From the NCBI GenBank assembly GCA_947652805.1, contig CANTEM010000009.1, forward strand, positions 1 to 21,186: a stretch of 21,186 bases of DNA, written 5' to 3'. Below the pieces are notes generated by a model that was not told the DNA's origin, did not search any database, and worked only from the letters and a program-made list of their open reading frames with translations. The DNA is from an uncultured Clostridia bacterium (GTDB lineage Bacteria > Bacillota > Clostridia > Oscillospirales > CAG-272). This document shows, in pieces, positions 7,103 to 14,145 of the stretch (its first letter is position 1; each line of letters opens with the position of its first letter). The translations under genes and the position numbers were made by a program.

Positions 7103-7678
7103 CTATTTTGTCCCCCGGTATTTTCCGGGAGAACGGAGCCGCTGCTTTTTCTGCCGGCGGGCTTTTTTCTCTTCCCGTTCACGGATATACTGCCGGAGTA
7201 CATCCTCACGCTTTAAAAGGGCTGCCGCCCGCAGGAATGCAGCGGCAGGGCACAGCAGGAGCAATGCGCACAGGGAATATCCAAGGGTGAGAATCATACC
7301 GGGCTTGTCCGTCCAGGAGGCGCACAGATCCGTCCACAAAAGAAGGAGAATCATCCACAAAAAGGGAACGGACAGCGGGGCGGGACGGATCAGCTTTTTC
7401 CCGGTAAACACTGCTCCAAGAACAACCACCATGCACACTGCCGCCGTGACGGTCGTAGTCGTGAAAAACATCCGCAGAAGGGTTGCCCCGTCATTTTCCC
7501 TGATATGACGCAAAAAGAACAGAACCGTACCGATACAAAACCCAATCAATCCTGTGGCAGACACGGCAAGCAGCCCGTATCCAACACGACAATATCGCTT
7601 TCTATCCGGCACCGCGCAGGCAAGATATACTGCACCGGATCCTATAGCAATACAAACAGCAATCCATATATATAACAT
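7103..7678 (-). CDS. Predicted five-TM membrane protein with basic C-terminal tail
   Basis: I do not recognise a family. Starting at MLYIWIAVCI the protein has 191 residues and five hydrophobic segments (about 2-22, 33-56, 68-91, 103-120, 127-150), then a highly basic tail (156-190, rich in Arg and Lys, REREEKKARRQKKQR). The tail is probably cytoplasmic and may contact nucleic acid or phospholipid. The start at 7678 has AGGGA 7 nt upstream; an upstream in-frame start at 7720 (MSINANVKK) lacks an SD. It follows the DHH-DHHA2 gene by 64 bp in the same direction and may be co-transcribed with it. No terminator is visible before the iorA promoter just after its stop, so readthrough into the iorA operon is possible. 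Confidence 0.72.
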   Translation of the reverse strand: MLYIWIAVCIAIGSGAVYLACAVPDRKRYCRVGYGLLAVSATGLIGFCIGTVLFFLRHIRENDGATLLRMFFTTTTVTAAVCMVVVLGAVFTGKKLIRPAPLSVPFLWMILLLLWTDLCASWTDKPGMILTLGYSLCALLLLCPAAAFLRAAALLKREDVLRQYIREREEKKARRQKKQRLRSPGKYRGTK

Positions 7679-7713
7679 TGTAATATCCCTGTCTTTCTTT
7701 ACATTTGCGTTTA

Positions 7714-7741
7714 TTGACAAAATCCGAAATTGCGCTATAAT
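7714..7741 (+). promoter_or_regulatory. Consensus promoter on the plus strand, antisense to the DHH gene
   Basis: TTGACA (7714-7719) and TATAAT (7736-7741) with a 16-bp spacer lie in the 64-bp gap between two minus-strand genes and point towards the 3' end of the DHH-DHHA2 gene. A transcript would begin near 7748 and run antisense through that gene toward the nucleoside hydrolase at 8731. That gene has no convincing promoter of its own. Activity is inferred from the 12/12 hexamer match only. Confidence 0.6.
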
Positions 7742-7742
7742 A

Positions 7743-8645
7743 TTACCGAGCTTGCAGCATCCGCTGCAATGCGGGAATTATATTATTTCCACGGGATAAA
7801 ATCTCGGCATGCCGGGTATGATTCCAGGCATCCGTTTCTTTCTCAAACAAATACACATCTGTAATCTTCTCCAGCGGGAAATAGCACAAAAATAACCAAA
7901 AATCATACGTTCCGCTAATGCAAGCTGTCCTACAGCAATCCAGTATATCCTGCACCGGCGTCTCTTCTTCCGTTTCTGCCTGCACAGAACTGGACGCAAC
8001 CCGGTATTTTCCGAAGGTATATGCCCGAAAGTCGTTTTGTGCCAGCAGCTCCCCGGGAAGGGTCATATCTGTCAGACACAGTCCATCCCGGGCGAGGGAT
8101 GACAAATCAAAGCCCCATCGGGCGGCAGTTTCTGCAATCCACGGCTTGTCCGTCGCCTGAAACTTTGTACTGCCGCAGGCGCGGGTGTCCATATAAACGG
8201 AAGCGAGAGCAAGAAAATCTGCCTCCCGGTCTGTTTTCAGTCCAAAGGCGACCGCCTCCTGATAAACGATCCGCCCGGCGGAGCTTGCAGAACGGTTCAG
8301 ATATACAGGAATATCCGGCGCGTCTATAACGGGGTGATGATCCGCGCAGGCGATCACCTTACCGGGCTGGGTTGTGGTGTGACAGTCACACAAAATGAGC
8401 AAGGCTTTTTCCGGAACCGGCGCAAACAAAGCGGACGGGTCATATCCGTGCTTTTGCAGAACGGAGGCACTGTGCGCATCCATTTCGCCGTATAGACAAA
8501 TCTGCGCGTCCACACCGCATTTTCTAAGAAAATGCTGCATCAGCAGACACGCAGCGGCGCTGTCATAATCCGGATGGAGATGTCCCGTGAGCACCACGGG
8601 ATTTCCGGAGGGATTTAAAATAGCCAGAATTTCTGAAAACAACAT
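7743..8645 (-). CDS. DHH-DHHA2 phosphoesterase, divergent family II inorganic pyrophosphatase-like
   Basis: A 300-residue DHH-superfamily protein. Family II pyrophosphatases (PpaC) hydrolyse PPi with Mn2+. The metal ligands of that family are all recognisable: GHLHPDYDS (21-29), CDC (D87), ADHH (101-104) and MDT (D153). The C-terminal half matches the DHHA2 domain (ELLAQNDFRAYTFGKYRVA, 199-217) rather than the DHHA1 domain of NrnA/RecJ. The C-terminal substrate motif, normally SRKKQ-V-V-P-P-L, reads SRGNN-I-I-P-A-L (284-293), so the Lys residues that grip phosphate are gone. Catalysis on PPi is therefore doubtful; another phosphoester substrate is possible. The ATG at 8645 has a weak GGGG SD. 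A minus-strand promoter lies at 8678-8706. Confidence 0.82.
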   Translation of the reverse strand: MLFSEILAILNPSGNPVVLTGHLHPDYDSAAACLLMQHFLRKCGVDAQICLYGEMDAHSASVLQKHGYDPSALFAPVPEKALLILCDCHTTTQPGKVIACADHHPVIDAPDIPVYLNRSASSAGRIVYQEAVAFGLKTDREADFLALASVYMDTRACGSTKFQATDKPWIAETAARWGFDLSSLARDGLCLTDMTLPGELLAQNDFRAYTFGKYRVASSSVQAETEEETPVQDILDCCRTACISGTYDFWLFLCYFPLEKITDVYLFEKETDAWNHTRHAEILSRGNNIIPALQRMLQAR

Positions 8646-8677
8646 ATTCGTACCCCGTTAAATTTTTGCATAGTATA

Positions 8678-8706
8678 AGTTTACCCGACCTGTCCCGATT
8701 TGTCAA
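8678..8706 (-). promoter_or_regulatory. Probable promoter of the DHH-DHHA2 gene
   Basis: On the minus strand a perfect TTGACA -35 (8706-8701) is followed after 17 bp by TAAACT (8683-8678), 4/6 to the -10 consensus. A better -10 sequence (TATACT) lies 6 bp further on, but at a 23-bp spacing. The leader would be about 25-30 nt. Confidence 0.55.
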
Positions 8707-8730
8707 TCATGTAATATAAGGAGAAACATC

Positions 8731-9603
8731 ATGTTACCGGAAGAAATCATCGCGCACATCCAAAGTGAGGGTATAAAGAAAATCATTGTAGACTGCGACG
8801 CAGGCGCAGACGGAGACGATCAGTTCGCATTGGGTTACGCCCTGCGGTCCCCGGACCGGGTGGAGGTGCTGGCAGTCAACTCCGCCCCCTTTAACGATAA
8901 TAGCGCGGAAACTGTCGCCGACGGGAAAGAGGAATGCGAAGCGATCATTGCTGCGGCAGGGCTTGCCGGGAAGGTTCCTGCATTTGCAGGCTCGCCGGAT
9001 TATATCACCCAGGCGGGGCGTCCGCTGGAAAGCCCCGGGGCAGAAAATATCCGCCGGGCAGTGCTTTCCGAAAAGGAGCCTGTATATGTTGTCATCACCG
9101 GCTGCTGCACCAATGTGGCAAGCGCCCTGGCTTTGTATCCGGAAATCCGGGATCGGCTGGTGGTGGTATGGCTGGCGCTGGATGATCTGGAAGGGAGCAG
9201 CAACACGGGAGAATATAACTATCACAACGATATTGAAGGGGGAAAACTTTTGTTTTCCCTTGCAGAAAATATGGTGCTGATTTGCGCCGGGAAGGTGGTA
9301 GCGCCCTTCCGGCGCACAAATGAAGAAGTCGACGCGCTGTTTGACGGAGACGATCCCCTGTGCATATGGCTGCGTAAACGGTTTCGGGAAATCACATGGG
9401 CGCAGGGATTATGGGATCTTTGCGCTGAGGCGCTTCTGATTTGTCCTGCCGCCTGTAAAATGGAGGTGCAGGATCGTCCGCTGTTTGGCGCGGACGGGGA
9501 AATGATCGGATCGGATCCGTCCCGGCGTATTGTTGTTGTGAATGAAAATGATCCGGAGAAAATTATGAAGGACGCCGTCAGCCGGATCCATAAGTACGAA
9601 TAG
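8731..9603 (+). CDS. Nucleoside hydrolase (inosine/uridine-preferring type)
   Basis: A 290-residue cytosolic nucleoside N-ribohydrolase-like protein, which cleaves ribonucleosides to base and ribose. The Ca2+/ribose-binding N-terminus is IIVDCDAGADGDDQFAL (18-34). It is a variant of the usual DTDPGxDD motif with two extra residues, and matches the subgroup with a DDQFAL ending. Other IUNH features are a Gly/Val-rich strand (VEVLAVNSAPFND, 44-56), VVITGCCTNVASAL (114-127) and EYNYHNDIEGG (167-177), the usual Asn/Glu/Asp ribose site. The start ATG has TAAGGAG 8 nt upstream. It is a single-gene plus-strand unit with repeat B directly after its stop. No good promoter is visible in the 85-bp gap upstream. 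Substrate base preference is unknown. Confidence 0.88.
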   Translation: MLPEEIIAHIQSEGIKKIIVDCDAGADGDDQFALGYALRSPDRVEVLAVNSAPFNDNSAETVADGKEECEAIIAAAGLAGKVPAFAGSPDYITQAGRPLESPGAENIRRAVLSEKEPVYVVITGCCTNVASALALYPEIRDRLVVVWLALDDLEGSSNTGEYNYHNDIEGGKLLFSLAENMVLICAGKVVAPFRRTNEEVDALFDGDDPLCIWLRKRFREITWAQGLWDLCAEALLICPAACKMEVQDRPLFGADGEMIGSDPSRRIVVVNENDPEKIMKDAVSRIHKYE

Positions 9604-9610
9604 CACAGAC

Positions 9611-9734
9611 AAAAGGCTCCCCCCAGCTGGAGATTCGCCAAACGTAAAGCCCCCCTTGTGCAAAGGGGGGCTTTGATTTGGGCGGGATGTCCCAGGAGTT
9701 CGCGAAGCGAGGCTCCTGCTTGGGGGAGGCTTTT
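9611..9734. repeat. Mosaic palindromic repeat, copy B (coreless, nested)
   Basis: The outer ends AAAAGGCTCCCCCCAG (9611-9626) and CTTGGGGGAGGCTTTT (9719-9734) form an inverted repeat that, extended inwards, agrees at 19 of 22 positions. Inside lies a terminal hairpin of the other type at 9646-9674. The right arm carries the hairpin GGAGTTCGC-GAA-GCGAGGCTCC (9694-9716), shared with copy A. The GGATTGTC core is missing. It fills the whole convergent junction between the nucleoside hydrolase and sodC. Confidence 0.8.
9646..9674. terminator. Strong bidirectional hairpin inside repeat B
   Basis: A perfect 12-bp stem, AAAGCCCCCCTT (9646-9657) with AAGGGGGGCTTT (9663-9674), closes a five-base loop GTGCA. 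The A/T-ended stem gives a short U-tract on either strand, so it could end both the nucleoside hydrolase transcript and the sodC transcript. Confidence 0.7.
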
Positions 9735-9742
9735 ATACCTTT

Positions 9743-10261
9743 TTATCCCCGGATCATTCCGCAGGCGATTCTGCCGCCGGCGTCTCCCGCAGGCTGGCTG
9801 CGAAAATCATCCGGATGGGCGTGCACAATGACGGTGCGCCCCAGAATTTCCTCCACAGTAAACCGGTTGGTGGCAACAACCATAAAAGCCGTGCCGTTGT
9901 TTACAAACAGCGGCGGCAAATCTCCCGCATGATAGGGATGCGGACATCCTTTCCCATTGTTGTCATAATGTCCGCCTGCATCGGCAAAAGGATCTGTTTC
10001 ATTTCCCGTACAGCTTCCGCCTGTGTGGATATGAAATCCCAAAATGCTGCCGCCGCAGGGCTTTCCGTCCTCGGTATGCTGTACCTGATCCGGCAAACCG
10101 ATAAAGTGTGCCTGTACCAGCACCTTGTCAGACATCTGATAAAACGCAACCGTTCCCCGAATCCCGCGGTATTCCCTGCTGCCGAATACCTTTGCTACTG
10201 CGTCCGCCCTGCCGCCAAGCCGTTCCAATATATCGTTGTTTTTATATGTATGAAAAAACAT
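9743..10261 (-). CDS. sodC: Cu/Zn superoxide dismutase family protein, no signal peptide
   Basis: A 172-residue SOD_Cu (PF00080) protein; the family disproportionates superoxide to O2 and H2O2. Ligands can be followed: FHIH (H77, H79) and VHAHPDD (H147) for Cu; GGHYD (H98), CPHPYHAGD (H108, H111, D114) for Zn, with H98 as the bridge; Arg164 in GGRIACG guides substrate. C84 and C167 fit the conserved disulfide; two further Cys (C69, C106) are present. Unlike most bacterial SodC there is no signal peptide or lipobox, so it is probably cytosolic, and a disulfide would be unusual there. The ATG at 10261 is chosen; a TTG at 10270 adds three residues. AAGGA lies 11 nt upstream. A TATACT -10-like box (10305-10300) has only a weak -35. 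Confidence 0.9.
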   Translation of the reverse strand: MFFHTYKNNDILERLGGRADAVAKVFGSREYRGIRGTVAFYQMSDKVLVQAHFIGLPDQVQHTEDGKPCGGSILGFHIHTGGSCTGNETDPFADAGGHYDNNGKGCPHPYHAGDLPPLFVNNGTAFMVVATNRFTVEEILGRTVIVHAHPDDFRSQPAGDAGGRIACGMIRG

Positions 10262-10370
10262 GCTTTCCAAATTCCTTACCTTTCTTTTGTTTCCATATCA
10301 GTATATTCGACAGCGGGACAGGTGTGCCTCAAATAATTAGGCGGGGCGGATGCGTTTTTTTGGAAAAACG

Positions 10371-10399
10371 TAGACACGGCGACCGCAATATGATAAAAT
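10371..10399 (+). promoter_or_regulatory. Probable promoter of the glycoside hydrolase gene
   Basis: TAGACA (10371-10376) and TAAAAT (10394-10399) are separated by 17 bp, each 5/6 to consensus, with an extended -10 TG (10391-10392). Transcription would start near 10406, leaving a leader of about 27 nt that contains the AGAAAGGA ribosome binding site. Confidence 0.7.
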
Positions 10400-10432
10400 A
10401 TCCAAAAAGATCCCACAGAAAGGAACCCTTTT

Positions 10433-11959
10433 ATGAGCTTCAAGCAAAACTGTGAAATATCTCTGGTGCAAAATCCCCACGCTGCGGAAAACGTGTTTAT
10501 CGGGAAAGAACCGGAAAGAAATCCCCTGCCTACCTTTGAGAGGGAGCGCGACCGCCTGCCCAGCCCCGTTTGGGAAGGACACGATGATGAAATCGCCTGC
10601 TACTGGAAGGCATGGGAGCTGGCGTTCGGCAATCTGGGACAGCCTCAGCCCGGCTCCGGCTTTGTCTCCAATTTTATCGACACCGCCTTCAACGGCTGTA
10701 TTTTCATGTGGGATTCTTCCTTTATACTGATGTTCGGAAAATACGCAAGCAGAAGCTTCAATTTCCAGGGCACTCTGGACAATTTTTATGCCCTCCAGCA
10801 TAAAGATGGCTTTATCTGCCGAGAAATCATTGAAGAAAATGGGGAGGATCGGTTCACCCGGTACGATCCTGCGGCTACCGGTCCCGACATTATGCCCTGG
10901 TGCGAATGGGAATATTTCAAAAACTTCGGCGACATGGACCGCCTTGCAAAGGTGTTTCCGCCTCTGATGGCATATCATGAATGGCTGCGGCTGAACCACA
11001 CCTGGCCCGATGGTACATACTGGTCCAGCGGCTGGGGCTGCGGCATGGATAATCTTCCCAGACAGCAGCCGGGCTATGTGATCATGTTTTCCCACGGGCA
11101 CATGGTCTGGAACGACGCATGTTTACAGGAGCTGATGAACTGCAATATTCTTATAGAAATGGCGCGTCTCCTTGGCAGGGAAGAAGAAACCGAGGGGCTG
11201 CGCGCGGAGCGGGACAATCTGGAAAAGGTAATCAACGAAAAGCTGTGGGATGAAGAAACCGCATTCTACTATGACCTGTGGAAAAATGGTGAGCTGAACA
11301 TGGTGAAGCATATCGGTGCGTACTGGGCGTTGATGGCGCAGGCTGTACCGGAGGAGCGTGTAGACCGGTTTGTGGCGCATCTGGAAAACGAAAAGGAATT
11401 CAAATGTCCCCACCGGATTCCCGCACTGTCGGCAGATCATCCTTGGTTTGGTAAGGACGGCGGATACTGGAACGGTGGCATCTGGGCACCCACAAACTAT
11501 ATGGTGCTGGGCGGACTGGATAAATACGGCAAATTTGCATTGTCCCACGAAATTGCAAGAAACCATTTGGATAATGTGGTGGAAGTATTTAAAAAGACCG
11601 GAACGGTATTTGAAAACTATGCGCCCTTCCCGGGAGAAGACGGAACGGCACGGCCGGGCAATCCTGCAAAGGGAGATTTTGTGGGCTGGACGGGACTTGT
11701 GCCCATTGCCGTTTTGCTGGAGCATGTGATCGGGCTCAAACCGGATGCAGAGAAAAACAAAATTTCCTGGCACATCAATCTTTTGGAGCGCCACGGCGTA
11801 GAAAAATATCCCTTTGGGAAGAATGCAACACTTACGCTGCTGTGTGCGGAAAGAAGCAGCAAAGAGGAAGAACCTCAGGTTACCGTGGAATCTACAGAAC
11901 CGGTTACAGTAGAAATCATCTGGGACGGCGGCCGCAGAATCATAGAAGCAGGAATATAA
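10433..11959 (+). CDS. (alpha/alpha)6-barrel glycoside hydrolase, trehalase/GH63/MGH-like
   Basis: A 508-residue cytosolic protein (no signal peptide) of the trehalase/GH63/mannosylglycerate hydrolase-like clan. Family features: FMWDSSFILMFGKYA (91-105), YDPAATGPDIMPWCEWEYF (144-162), YWSSGWGCGMDNLPR (196-210), KDGGYWNGGIWAPTNYMVL (341-359) and TVFENYAPFPGE (391-402) before FVGWTGLVP (416-424). By comparison with the clan, D206 is the likely acid and E394 the likely base. A C-terminal beta segment (about 450-508) closes the domain. The substrate, probably an alpha-linked disaccharide or osmolyte-type glycoside, cannot be told. AGAAAGGA lies 8 nt before the ATG. It stands alone, divergent from sodC, with no transporter or regulator beside it. 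Confidence 0.85.
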   Translation: MSFKQNCEISLVQNPHAAENVFIGKEPERNPLPTFERERDRLPSPVWEGHDDEIACYWKAWELAFGNLGQPQPGSGFVSNFIDTAFNGCIFMWDSSFILMFGKYASRSFNFQGTLDNFYALQHKDGFICREIIEENGEDRFTRYDPAATGPDIMPWCEWEYFKNFGDMDRLAKVFPPLMAYHEWLRLNHTWPDGTYWSSGWGCGMDNLPRQQPGYVIMFSHGHMVWNDACLQELMNCNILIEMARLLGREEETEGLRAERDNLEKVINEKLWDEETAFYYDLWKNGELNMVKHIGAYWALMAQAVPEERVDRFVAHLENEKEFKCPHRIPALSADHPWFGKDGGYWNGGIWAPTNYMVLGGLDKYGKFALSHEIARNHLDNVVEVFKKTGTVFENYAPFPGEDGTARPGNPAKGDFVGWTGLVPIAVLLEHVIGLKPDAEKNKISWHINLLERHGVEKYPFGKNATLTLLCAERSSKEEEPQVTVESTEPVTVEIIWDGGRRIIEAGI

Positions 11960-11990
11960 AATATCTGAATAAAAAAGGCTCTAACCAAAT

Positions 11991-12172
11991 AAAAAGGCTC
12001 CCTTGTGCTGGAGCTGCGAAGCAGATCCTAGGGTGCTGTCGCGAAGCGACTGAGGGATTGTCTCTGCTATCTTTTTGAATAATCTGCAAATCGACAGAAC
12101 CTACAAACAATCCCTCCGTCTCGATCGCTACGCTTGGGCAATCCACCTCCCTTTGCACAAGGGAGGCTTTTT
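11991..12172. repeat. Mosaic palindromic repeat, copy C
   Basis: This 182-bp copy has the ends AAAAAGGCTCCCTTGTG (11991-12007) and CACAAGGGAGGCTTTTT (12156-12172). The core of 59 bp runs from GGATTGTC (12055) to AATCC (12113), in minus orientation relative to D and E. The left arm has an extra hairpin GGAGCTGC-GAA-GCAGATCC right after CTTGTG, then GTCGC-GAA-GCGAC (12038-12050). The right arm is uninterrupted: CCTCCCTT/AAGGGAGG with a T5 tail. Degenerate end copies flank it: AAAAAAGGCTC at 11971-11981 and TTTGCACAAGGAAAGCTTTT near 12186-12205, the latter next to the trmD stop. It occupies the convergent junction between the glycoside hydrolase and trmD. Confidence 0.87.
12146..12172 (+). terminator. 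Terminator-like right end of repeat C
   Basis: CCTCCCTT (12146-12153) pairs with AAGGGAGG around a short GCACA-type loop and is followed by C and five T. It faces away from the element on the plus strand. The left end is a matching minus-strand terminator shape for the DUF2079-trmD transcript, though its loop carries the extra hairpin. Confidence 0.55.
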
Positions 12173-12209
12173 CATTTGGTGATAATTTGCACAAGGAAAG
12201 CTTTTGCGT

Positions 12210-12920
12210 TTATTTCTCTTTATACTTATCCAAATACAGCTGATACAGATCCGGGCGGCGGAGGCGGGTCACCTCTTCCGCCTGAGCAAGTCGCCACTTG
12301 TCGATATTTTCATGGTGCCCGCTGAGGAGCACCTCCGGTACATGCTCTCCACGAAACACCTCCGGACGGGTATATTGGGGATATTCCAGCAGATATTTTT
12401 CAAAGCTTTCCTTTTCGTGACATTCTGCTTCCGGCAGAACCCCGTCAATCAGTCGGCCCACACTGTCCACTAATATACATGCGGGAAGCTCTCCTCCGGT
12501 GAGGACATAATCCCCGATCGAGATTTCCTCGTCCGCCACCGCGTCCACTGCCCGCTGGTCGATTCCCTCATAATGTCCGCACAAAAGAATCAGCCGGTCG
12601 TACTGCGCCAGCCTTCCTGCGTCCTCCTGGGTGAAGGTTTTTCCTCTGGGAGACAGATAGATCGTGCGTACCCGCTCTCCCGCACCTGCGCCTTCCAGAA
12701 CTGCCTGCCAGCAGTTCCATACAGGCGGCGCTGCCATCAGCATCCCTCTCCCGCCGCCGTAGGGCGTATCGTCCACCCGGCGGTGCTTGTTTTCCGAATA
12801 GTCCCGGATATTATGGGCACACACCTGTAATATCCCGCTTTTCTGGGCACGTCCGATGATGCTTTCCGACAGCACCGTTTCCACCATGGCAGGAAACAGG
12901 GTCAAAATGTCAAAATGCAT
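12210..12920 (-). CDS. trmD: tRNA (guanine37-N1)-methyltransferase TrmD
   Basis: The SPOUT-class enzyme that methylates N1 of G37 next to the anticodon, preventing +1 frameshifting; it is usually essential. Numbered from MHFDILTLFP (236 aa), the sequence shows TPYGGGRGML (52-61), IYLSPRGKTF (87-96), LCGHYEGID (113-121) and DEEISIGDYVLTGGELP (130-146), the trefoil-knot SAM site. The C-terminal domain carries the RPEVF and LSGHH motifs typical of TrmD. The start is ambiguous by one codon: ATG at 12923 makes an ATGA overlap with rimM, while ATG at 12920 makes TGATG and has better SD spacing (GGGA 6 nt upstream). Either way translation is coupled to rimM. It is the last gene of the DUF2079-radC-rimM-trmD unit, with repeat C downstream. 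Confidence 0.97.
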   Translation of the reverse strand: MHFDILTLFPAMVETVLSESIIGRAQKSGILQVCAHNIRDYSENKHRRVDDTPYGGGRGMLMAAPPVWNCWQAVLEGAGAGERVRTIYLSPRGKTFTQEDAGRLAQYDRLILLCGHYEGIDQRAVDAVADEEISIGDYVLTGGELPACILVDSVGRLIDGVLPEAECHEKESFEKYLLEYPQYTRPEVFRGEHVPEVLLSGHHENIDKWRLAQAEEVTRLRRPDLYQLYLDKYKEK

Positions 12921-13447
12921 CATACTTCCCGCATCCCTTCGATCAGCCGTACATAAATTCCCTCCGGCTTCTCCTGTCCGAAGGATATTTCTATAATGAA
13001 CGCGGGTACGGCGGGGATCATATAGGTGCCCTCCCCGTCACGCACTACGTATACCGGATGTGCGCCGGGGAAGGTCACATTCTCCAGCACACCGCACGCC
13101 TCGCCTGTATCTGCGTCGATCACAGGAAGTCCCAGCAAATCCGCCACGAAGTGGGATCCCTCCGGCAGGGGGAGATCCTCCCGTTTTGCATACAACACTT
13201 TATCCCGCAGGACAACTGCCCCTTCCAACGTATCAACTCCGGCAAAGGTTGCCAAAACCATATTCTTTTGCACGGTAGCGCGAAGCACCTCCAGCGCCCG
13301 GTATCCGCCGTTTTCCGGAAGATACATGGTTTTCAGAGATGCCAGAACGGCAGGGCTGTCACATCGGTTTGCCATGCGGACAGCGCCCTTTACCCCGTGC
13401 GTATTTACAACCTGTCCGCATTCCAGAAATGCTTGTTTTTCTCTCAT
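12920..13447 (-). CDS. rimM: 16S rRNA processing / ribosome maturation factor RimM
   Basis: A 175-residue assembly factor that binds ribosomal protein S19 and helps mature the 30S head. The N-terminal RimM domain starts with LECGQVVNTHGVKGAVRM (8-25). The C-terminal PRC-barrel begins near residue 102 (VADLLGLPVIDADTGEACGV, 101-120) and includes PVYVVRDGEGTYMIPAVPAF (131-150). Length is normal. The stop codon overlaps the trmD start, the usual rimM-trmD arrangement. An AGAAAGG SD lies 14 nt before the ATG, rather far, so expression may depend on coupling with radC, whose stop is 23 nt upstream. Unlike the common layout, rpsP is not directly upstream and rplS does not follow trmD. Confidence 0.95.
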   Translation of the reverse strand: MREKQAFLECGQVVNTHGVKGAVRMANRCDSPAVLASLKTMYLPENGGYRALEVLRATVQKNMVLATFAGVDTLEGAVVLRDKVLYAKREDLPLPEGSHFVADLLGLPVIDADTGEACGVLENVTFPGAHPVYVVRDGEGTYMIPAVPAFIIEISFGQEKPEGIYVRLIEGMREV

Positions 13448-13470
13448 AATTTACACTTATACCTTTCTTC

Positions 13471-14139
13471 TCAAACATCCGAGCATGGAAAGCAATCGGT
13501 ACTTGTTACAATATAGTGTCCGTAAAACGTATAGGGAGAATCGGACAGCATATTCCGAATCTGCCCGGTAAGATACAAATCCTCCACAGACGCTTCCCGC
13601 ACATTGTTTGCATGATTGTGCGCCAGGATCACACCACGGGCCTGATGCTGCTCTGCCAACGATATAATCAAATCCCCATAAGACTGGGGACGAATATATC
13701 TTCCCTGGGACAACACTGCATTTTCAATCACCCGGCAGTTTTCATCCAGAAGCAGAGCCGTTACAGTGGAAGCGGGCTTTCCTCTGTACCAGAGATACAG
13801 GTACAGGCTCCGCTGAAACGTGTTTTCCAGCGAACAGCTCTTCAGTTCCTCCAATATTGCCCGGCGGGAGAAAATGCCGGACATCTTGATCAGCTGGGCG
13901 CTCGCCGGACCAACTCCCTTTGTTTGCTGCATCTGTTCGGGACTGCTTTCCAAAAGGCGCAGACAGCTTTTATAATCTTCCAGCAGGGCATGTGCCGTAG
14001 GATTTGTATTTTTCTGTGATATAGAGAAATACAACAGCATTTCCAGCAGTTCATGAGGCTCAAAAACATCTCCGCCATATTTGGACAGCTTCGTACGCAT
14101 GCGCTTGCGATGCTCGCCGTGTATATTTTTCTCTGTCAT
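13471..14139 (-). CDS. radC: RadC-family JAMM/MPN+ domain protein
   Basis: RadC proteins are predicted zinc-dependent JAB/MPN+ proteins; a role in DNA repair is no longer well supported and the true function is unknown. The 222 residues show an N-terminal helical segment, a helix-hairpin-helix-like KGVGPASAQLI (74-84) and a C-terminal JAMM domain. The metal motif is intact: H174-x-H176-x7-S184-x2-D187 in the segment LAHNHANNVREASVEDLYL. The usual Pro after HNH is Ala. The start ATG is preceded by a GGGG run and a duplicated AGAAGGGATTGG. It follows the DUF2079 gene by 34 nt and precedes rimM by 23 nt, so it is internal to an operon. Confidence 0.9.
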   Translation of the reverse strand: MTEKNIHGEHRKRMRTKLSKYGGDVFEPHELLEMLLYFSISQKNTNPTAHALLEDYKSCLRLLESSPEQMQQTKGVGPASAQLIKMSGIFSRRAILEELKSCSLENTFQRSLYLYLWYRGKPASTVTALLLDENCRVIENAVLSQGRYIRPQSYGDLIISLAEQHQARGVILAHNHANNVREASVEDLYLTGQIRNMLSDSPYTFYGHYIVTSTDCFPCSDV

Positions 14140-14145
14140 ATTGCC

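Noticed and set aside
10337..11101. 254-aa minus-strand reading frame
   Set aside because: It is antisense to the glycoside hydrolase gene and overlaps its promoter; no recognisable domain.
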